Source: Candidatus Omnitrophota bacterium
GTDB lineage: Bacteria; Ratteibacteria; UBA8468; B48-G9; DTJG01
Direction of reading: 5' to 3'
NCBI GenBank assembly: GCA_023818725.1
Contig: JAMWBX010000042.1
Coordinates: 1-8,019, forward strand
DNA length: 8,019 bases
Position numbers and translations under genes: made by a program. This document shows, piece by piece, positions 7,100-8,019 of this stretch. Position 1 is the first letter of the stretch. Every line of letters begins with the position of its first letter. The notes under the pieces were generated by a model, which was not told the origin of the DNA, ran no database searches, and saw only the letters and a list, made by a program, of their open reading frames with translations.

Positions 7100-7129
7100 A
7101 TTATATCCGAAAAAATGCGCAGTTTTCAA
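7100..7129 (-). promoter_or_regulatory. Sigma70-type promoter of the pilin-like gene
   Basis: On the minus strand TTGAAA (7129-7124) and TATAAT (7105-7100) are 18 nt apart. The expected start is about 30 nt upstream of the AGGGGG site and ATA codon, giving an ordinary short leader. The -35 and -10 hexamers are identical to those of the response-regulator promoter at 3056-3084. Confidence 0.6.
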
Positions 7130-7194
7130 CACTTTTCCTTTGGCCTGTCAATTCCTCCCTTCAGAGGGACGAAAAGGAAAATGGAAAAGTGGGG

Positions 7195-7222
7195 TGTGAA
7201 ATGAAGGTTCAGGGGATATAAT
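7195..7222 (+). promoter_or_regulatory. Possible promoter of the PAS-domain gene remnant
   Basis: TATAAT at 7217-7222 preceded, after 16 nt, by TGTGAA (a poor -35). A second TATAAT is at 7226-7231 without a -35. Either would give a leader of roughly 30 nt before the Shine-Dalgarno at 7252-7260. The hexamers are seen, promoter activity is a guess. Confidence 0.35.
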
Positions 7223-7251
7223 ACATATAATATTAGCAGAATAAACTTTTC

Positions 7252-7260
7252 AGAAAGGAG
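7252..7260 (+). promoter_or_regulatory. Strong Shine-Dalgarno setting a TTG start
   Basis: AGAAAGGAG ends 5 nt before the TTG at 7266. It is the strongest ribosome site in the window and decides the non-ATG start of the PAS reading frame. Confidence 0.65.
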
Positions 7261-7265
7261 TTTGT

Positions 7266-7625
7266 TTGAAAGAAGAACTTTTTTACAAAATAATTGATAG
7301 CTTGTATGAGGGCGTTTACATTATTGATACAGATAGAAAAATTCTTTACTGGAATAAAGCTGCGCAGGACATCACAGGATACCACGCAGAAGAAGTGGCG
7401 GAAAAAGTTGCAGGGACAATATCTTAAGACATACTGACAGAGAGGGCAATGAACTTTGTTTGAATGATTGCCCGATGGCGCATGCAATGGAAACAGGCAA
7501 ACAGGTTAAAGGCGAAGTATATTTGCATCATAAAAGCGGATACAGGCTGCTGGTAAATGTAACAAATTCCTGTGATAGAAAATGGAAAGGTGGAAGGCTT
7601 AATAGAATGTTTCAATTCCTCATAG
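7266..7625 (+). pseudogene. Remnant of a PAS-domain sensor gene, frameshifted and cut off by the CRISPR array
   Basis: From TTG 7266 the frame reads KEELFYKIIDSLYEGVYIID, then ILYWNKAAQDITGYHAEEV, a PAS domain N-terminus, and stops at TAA 7425. Skipping to the next frame near 7398-7400 continues the domain as GKSCRDNILRHTDREGNELC, then NDCPMAHAMETGKQ and EVYLHHKSGYRLLVNV. Near 7559-7563 the original frame resumes as QIPVIENGKVEGLIECF. Read this way (one base missing, then one extra) the result is a complete PAS domain of about 115 residues. In the family this fold is normally followed by a signalling output such as GGDEF; here the sequence passes straight into the first CRISPR repeat at 7609 and stops at TAG 7623-7625. 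The Cys-rich RDNIL-H...ELC...CP pattern is common in PAS sensors of diguanylate cyclases, a family comparison from memory. Product likely non-functional unless the indels are sequencing errors. Confidence 0.75.
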
Positions 7626-8019
7626 GTAGGCTTTCAACATGACTTTATAAGTGGAAAGCCTGTGAGAAAACTGTTTCAATTCCTCATAGGTAGGCTTTCA
7701 ACGACGAAGAGATGAAGGCAATAAAGATAGTGTGGTGGAGTTTCAATTCCTCATAGGTAGGCTTTCAACAACACACACATTAGCCAATGCTTCACTTTTA
7801 CCTTGTTTCAATTCCTCATAGGTAGGCTTTCAACTCCAAATGCCGAAATTGAAAAACTATCCAAATCTGAGTTTCAATTCCTCATAGGTAGGCTTTCAAC
7901 TCAAAATGGTATCCATATGCCGAAATTGAAAAAATGAGGTTTCAATTCCTCATAGGTAGGCTTTCAACCCCATAGTTTAGCAACACTCATTATCTCGTCT
8001 ATTGTCAGTTTCAATTCCT
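7609..8019 (-). CRISPR. CRISPR array, six full 30-nt repeats plus a cut seventh, probably transcribed leftward
   Basis: On the plus strand the 30-nt repeat begins GTTTCAATTCCTCATAGG and ends TAGGCTTTCAAC. Full copies lie at 7609-7638, 7673-7702, 7740-7769, 7805-7834, 7871-7900 and 7939-7968, all identical; 8008-8019 is the first 12 nt of another. Spacers: 7639-7672 (34), 7703-7739 (37), 7770-7804 (35), 7835-7870 (36), 7901-7938 (38), 7969-8007 (39). Read on the minus strand the repeat starts GTTGAAAGCC and ends GGAATTGAAAC, matching the ATTGAAAC 5' tag left by Cas6 in many type I-A/I-B and type III systems. So the array is probably transcribed right to left, the leader lies beyond 8019, and 7609 is the old, leader-distal end. 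That also explains the absence of a leader on the left, where PAS coding sequence directly abuts the array. No cas genes are in the window, so the subtype is unproven. Confidence 0.97.

Noticed and set aside
7156..7169. Small hairpin TCCCT-TCAG-AGGGA between the pilin-like and PAS genes
   Set aside because: Five-base stem with no T-run in either direction and not placed after any gene end; not a convincing terminator.
7460..7642. Separate small gene starting at ATG 7460
   Set aside because: The frame extends upstream as PAS coding sequence without a start signal, and its last residues are translated CRISPR repeat; it is a piece of the frameshifted PAS gene.

Overview
AT-rich bacterial DNA, probably from an uncultivated lineage. 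The H-X-DG type pseudopilin and the YetA/PcRGLX-like protein are both typical of PVC or Omnitrophota-like genomes, but the phylum is an inference only. I see no plasmid or phage backbone, rRNA, tRNA, insertion sequence or cas gene.

Positions 1-4695 (minus strand) look like one compact gene run. In transcription order it holds: a HAD-phosphatase / HypE-ThiL-like AIR-synthase fusion protein (4695-3070); a receiver-only response regulator (3049-2660) with its own near-consensus promoter that would give a leaderless mRNA; an omega-amidase-like carbon-nitrogen hydrolase (2646-1879); and a YetA/PcRGLX-like (PL26-type) protein that overlaps the hydrolase stop, carries an apparent one-base frameshift near 1544, and runs off the left edge.

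Positions 4696-4951 form the divergent intergenic region. It carries an approximately 85-bp GC-rich palindromic repeat with two hairpins and a weak promoter for the leftward genes. Rightward from 4952 is an overlapping pair: a soluble Ser/Thr protein kinase and a calcineurin-type metallophosphoesterase. This looks like a kinase/phosphatase signalling module. A type IV pilin-like (H-X-DG family) gene converges on it from the right. Its promoter, Shine-Dalgarno sequence and prepilin signal are intact, but its start codon appears to be ATA.

Positions 7195-8019 hold the remnant of a PAS-domain sensor gene with two compensating frameshifts. It is cut off exactly where a CRISPR array begins (six identical 30-nt repeats, a seventh cut by the window end, six spacers of 34-39 nt). 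The reverse complement of the repeat ends in ATTGAAAC, the usual crRNA tag, so the array is probably transcribed leftward. Its leader and any cas genes would then lie beyond the right edge. Two neighbouring spacers share a 22-nt stretch with one mismatch, and the last spacer contains an inverted near-copy of part of the repeat.
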